A DNA stretch of 64,000 nt from the NCBI GenBank assembly GCA_034438015.1, contig DAOTTD010000383.1, positions 41,518 to 105,517 on the forward strand, written 5' to 3'. This stretch comes from JACDAE01 sp034438015 (GTDB lineage: Bacteria > Chloroflexota > Ktedonobacteria > Ktedonobacterales > Ktedonobacteraceae). The first letter of the stretch is position 1, and every line of letters begins with the position of its first letter. Below the pieces are notes generated by a model. It made no database searches. It had not been told where the DNA came from and saw nothing but the letters and a program-made list of their open reading frames with translations. A program made the translations under genes and the position numbers. Shown here one piece after another: positions 61,135 through 64,000 of this stretch.

Positions 61135-63855
61135 ATGTCGGCAGTTCCAATGTCTGTTGAGGTGTTTTGCTCATATGCGCACGAAGATGTGGCCTGGCTG
61201 GACAAACTGGAGACGCATCTGAGCTTGCTCAAGCGACAAGGGCTGCTCTCGCCGTGGCATGATCGGCTCATCGTCCCCGGCACCAACTGGGCACAAGCGA
61301 TCGACACCCGCCTGGAAACTGCCTCCGTCATTCTGCTGTTGATTAGTGAGCATTTCTTCGCCTCCGACTACTGCGTTGGCATCGAGATGAAGCGGGCGCT
61401 TGAGCGGCAAGAAGAAGGTTCTGCGGTCGTGATCCCGATTTTGATCAGTGAGGTCAATTGGCGCAACACACCATTTATGCACTTGCAAGCCTTACCCATC
61501 AACGCCAGACCACTGACAACATGGCCGGATGAAGCGATGGCCCTGCTCGATATCGCTGCTGGCATCCAGCGGGCCGTTGAGGCACTCCTGGCAGACGGTT
61601 CTCCTCGGGCTGCCTTCCCGCTCGTCCAGAACATTCCCTACCCACGCAATCTCCTCTTCCTGGGACGTAAGAGCGAACTGGCACAGGTGCGTTCTCACCT
61701 GCAAAGGGATCAGACAATCACGCTCTCACAACCACAGGCGATTAGCGGTCTGGGGGGCATTGGCAAGACCCAACTCGCTCTAGAGTATGTCTATCATTAT
61801 CGACACAACTATCAGGCAGTGCTGTGGGCACAGGCCGACACTCGTGAAACGCTCACCGCGTCGTACCTTACCATTGCGACCTTGCTCAACCTGACACAGA
61901 AAGATGCGCAGGAGAGTGTTCATGTCATCACAGCCGTTAAAGAGTGGTTATACACCTCTAGAGGCTGGTTACTTATCCTGGATAATGCCGATGATCTGGA
62001 ACTGGCGCGCGATTTTCTGCCCCCTTGCAGTGTGAGAGGACATGTGCTCCTCACTACACGTGCGCAGGCAATGGGCCGTTTCGCTCGTCGAATAGAGGTA
62101 GATATCTTACCAGCCGAAGAGGGAACACTCTTCCTGCTCCGTCGTGCTGGTTTGCTTGCTCCCCATGCCAAACTTTCACAAGTCGGTCAACAGGAACAGG
62201 ATATAGCGCGCAGCATCTATACAGAACTCGGGGGATTGCCGCTGGCCCTCGATCAAGCAGGGGCGTATATCGAAGAAACGGGATGCAGTCTCGCTTCGTA
62301 TCAGCGCCTCTACAAAGATCGTCGCGCTGATTTGCTTGCCGAACGTCGTGGGCGATCAGTGGATGATCATCCATTGCCGGTAGCAACCACCTGGTCGCTT
62401 TCCTTTCAGAAGGTAGAGCAGGCTTCTCCTACGGCTGCTGACCTCCTGCGACTCTGTGCATTCCTGGCCCCCGACGCGATCCCTGAAACAATCATCACGA
62501 AGGGGGCACGGCATCTTGGTGCCAATCTTGCCAGCGTTGGCGCAGACCCTTATTTGCTCAATAAGGCTATCGGTGTTCTGCGTAACTACTCCCTGCTCTC
62601 GCGCGATGCCGGGTCCCTGCTCTCGGTACATCGGTTAGTCCAGGCAGTATTTAAGGATCAGATGAATACACAAACCAGACGCCAGTGGGTAGAGCGAGCA
62701 GTGCAGGCAGTGAGTGAAGCTTGCCCAGATGTGCATGAGGTGAGAGAGTGGGACGCCTGTGAACGCTGGTTGCCTCATGCGCTGATCTGTGCTGAGTGGG
62801 TCGAACAGGAAAAGATCGTTTCTAGAGAAGCCGCAAATATGCTCTTACAAATAGGGCGCTATATGCATGAACGCGGCAAATATAGCGAGGTAGAGCAATG
62901 GTACCTGCAGAGTCTGGAGATACGAAAGTCCATCCTGGGTCCTGCTCACCTCGACGTAGCTGATGTCCTTTGCCGTCTGGCCAATCTCTATTCTGAGCGC
63001 GGCAAATATGCGGAGGCCGAGCAACTGTACCAGGAGAGCCTGGGGATACGAGAGCCTCTGCTGGGTCCTGATGATCTCGACGTAGCCTCCATCCTGAATA
63101 ATCTGGCAATTCTCAGGAAAGTGGGAGGCAAGTACGAAGAGGCGGAGCGGCTCTACAAGCGGAATCTGGACATTCGGGAACGGAGCCAGGGGCCTGAGCA
63201 TCTTGAGGTAGCGCAGGCTCTCAATAATCTAGGCGTGCTGTATGCGGAGTATGGTAACTATGAGGATGCGGAGCCGTTGTTTCGACGCAGCTTGCGCATC
63301 CGACAACGGCAGCTTGCGCCTGAGCATCCCGATATCGCTCAGTCTGCTGGCAACCTTGCGAACCTCTTGACAACGCGAGGCAACTACGAGGAAGCGGAGT
63401 CGTTGTACCAACGTGGCCTGATGATTTTGGAACGGAGACAAGGGCACGAGCATCCCTATGTAGCGTATGTTCTCAACGGCCTTGCTATTCTCTGCATGAA
63501 GCAAGGGAGATACTCTGAAGCAGAAGAGGGCTTCCTGCGCAGCAAAAACATCTGGAAGCAGTATCTAGATCCCCAGCACCCCCAGATTGCTTATGCTATC
63601 AACAATCTGGCACTCCTTGCGAAAGTGCAGGGCAAGTATGAAGAGGCGGAGCAACTGTACCAGGAGAGCCTGGATATCTTTGAGCAGCGCCTGGGACCTG
63701 GACATCCTCATACTCGCACGTGTGCTATCCAGTTTGCTGATACCCTCACTACCCTGGCGCAATTCTTACAAACTCAGGATGCATATGAGGAGGCGACGAT
63801 CAAGCACCAGCAGCGCCTGAGAATCTTAGCCCGACAGGGCCTCTCTGAACTTTGA
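61135..63855 (+). CDS. TIR-NB-ARC-TPR protein (bacterial NLR-like STAND ATPase)
   Basis: 906 residues. The N-terminal TIR domain (about 6-150) has SVEVFCSYAHEDVAWLDKL, a WHDRLIVPGTNW BB-loop region, and SDYCVGIEMKRAL with the candidate catalytic Glu84. The NB-ARC ATPase has GLGGIGKTQLALEY with Lys211, the Walker B strand GWLLILDNADDL, HVLLTTRAQ and GGLPLALDQAGAYI. From about residue 570 to 890 there are seven or so TPR_12/kinesin-light-chain-type repeats of 42 residues (YEEAExLYQRxLxIxExxxGPEHP). This sensor-switch-effector layout matches plant NLRs and known antiphage STAND proteins; the role is inferred. GGAGGAGAGA precedes the ATG. Confidence 0.92.
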   Translation: MSAVPMSVEVFCSYAHEDVAWLDKLETHLSLLKRQGLLSPWHDRLIVPGTNWAQAIDTRLETASVILLLISEHFFASDYCVGIEMKRALERQEEGSAVVIPILISEVNWRNTPFMHLQALPINARPLTTWPDEAMALLDIAAGIQRAVEALLADGSPRAAFPLVQNIPYPRNLLFLGRKSELAQVRSHLQRDQTITLSQPQAISGLGGIGKTQLALEYVYHYRHNYQAVLWAQADTRETLTASYLTIATLLNLTQKDAQESVHVITAVKEWLYTSRGWLLILDNADDLELARDFLPPCSVRGHVLLTTRAQAMGRFARRIEVDILPAEEGTLFLLRRAGLLAPHAKLSQVGQQEQDIARSIYTELGGLPLALDQAGAYIEETGCSLASYQRLYKDRRADLLAERRGRSVDDHPLPVATTWSLSFQKVEQASPTAADLLRLCAFLAPDAIPETIITKGARHLGANLASVGADPYLLNKAIGVLRNYSLLSRDAGSLLSVHRLVQAVFKDQMNTQTRRQWVERAVQAVSEACPDVHEVREWDACERWLPHALICAEWVEQEKIVSREAANMLLQIGRYMHERGKYSEVEQWYLQSLEIRKSILGPAHLDVADVLCRLANLYSERGKYAEAEQLYQESLGIREPLLGPDDLDVASILNNLAILRKVGGKYEEAERLYKRNLDIRERSQGPEHLEVAQALNNLGVLYAEYGNYEDAEPLFRRSLRIRQRQLAPEHPDIAQSAGNLANLLTTRGNYEEAESLYQRGLMILERRQGHEHPYVAYVLNGLAILCMKQGRYSEAEEGFLRSKNIWKQYLDPQHPQIAYAINNLALLAKVQGKYEEAEQLYQESLDIFEQRLGPGHPHTRTCAIQFADTLTTLAQFLQTQDAYEEATIKHQQRLRILARQGLSEL

Positions 63856-64000
63856 TGGCGCTCATCCCTTTCACCACTTCCCACATATGCTATCCTTGAT
63901 ATACTATCCCCAGAAAGGATAGTGTCCAACGTTCACCCTAAAATAGTGAACGCTTCCTGACCCGTCATCCTCGAAACTGGCAGAACGAGAGAGAGGAACA
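63856..64000. other. Window end, two short hairpins, no gene
   Basis: CTATCCTT / AAGGATAG (near 63890-63921) and CGTTCAC / GTGAACG (near 63930-63952) follow the NLR-like gene. Either could end its transcript, but neither has a T-run. Confidence 0.4.

Noticed and set aside
1..64000. tRNA, rRNA, integrase or IS transposase genes
   Set aside because: I checked the intergenic gaps for cloverleaf-like sequences and for transposase frames and saw none; the mobile-looking features are limited to inverted repeats.

Overview
The window looks like chromosomal DNA of a Ktedonobacteria-type Chloroflexota. This is an inference from gene content: Hanks-type Ser/Thr kinases, a large TPR protein, two STAND/NB-ARC proteins, a paired zf-trcl/CxxC-x17-CxxC zinc-ribbon protein, a TIR-pentapeptide protein, NRPS genes and a moderate GC content. 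There is no rRNA, tRNA, CRISPR array or intact insertion sequence that I can see.

Layout. 1-1700 (minus): MarR regulator plus an ABC exporter that runs off the left edge, with a palindromic operator upstream. 1942-10894: mostly single metabolic genes (3-hydroxyacyl-CoA dehydrogenase, cytochrome P450, glutamate decarboxylase, CaiB-type CoA transferase, tandem universal stress protein, glucokinase, MurB), several separated by clear hairpin terminators. 11116-11963: zinc-ribbon protein and a small unknown protein. 12047-15019 (minus): sugar-acid operon (UxaA/GarD-type dehydratase plus LarA-like protein), next to a remnant of an alcohol dehydrogenase. 15615-16289: TerC-like protein with an elaborate structured leader. 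16673-21801: signalling block (two kinases, the first with eroded ATP-loop residues, a TPR protein and a MarR regulator). 22275-26622: DUF815 ATPase, small P-loop kinase, Gfo/Idh/MocA oxidoreductase, pentapeptide-TIR protein.

26757-35560 (minus) is an exopolysaccharide operon: two GT2 glycosyltransferases, a NodB deacetylase, a 1321-residue fusion of flippase, repeat linker, two zinc ribbons and a polytopic GT-C-like part, a small membrane protein and a secreted GH39-like lipoprotein. Very short gaps and a TAATG overlap suggest co-transcription.

35683-48359 is the most unusual region, a compact natural-product locus: an A-T NRPS protein and a C-A-T-TE NRPS whose adenylation code reads as serine and whose thioesterase has Cys in place of Ser, a homologue of the haem enzyme PrnB (pyrrolnitrin pathway) with no halogenase nearby, an ATP-grasp protein convergent to it, and an HTH-NB-ARC-TPR regulator. 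I do not recognise this combination as a described pathway.

48596-60768: small unknown protein, HU, a membrane-anchored protein with a DxNGDxxxD motif and its paralogue further on, an SDR/membrane protein pair divergent from an AraC regulator, rluD-lspA, a GCS2-type ligase, a DksA/TraR-type protein and glgB. 60768-60880 is a perfect 30-bp inverted repeat. 61135-63855 is a TIR-NB-ARC-TPR (NLR-like) protein.

Four truncated gene remnants (M20 peptidase, alcohol dehydrogenase, TetR, CPBP protease) sit at gene borders, which points to repeated deletion and replacement in this stretch.
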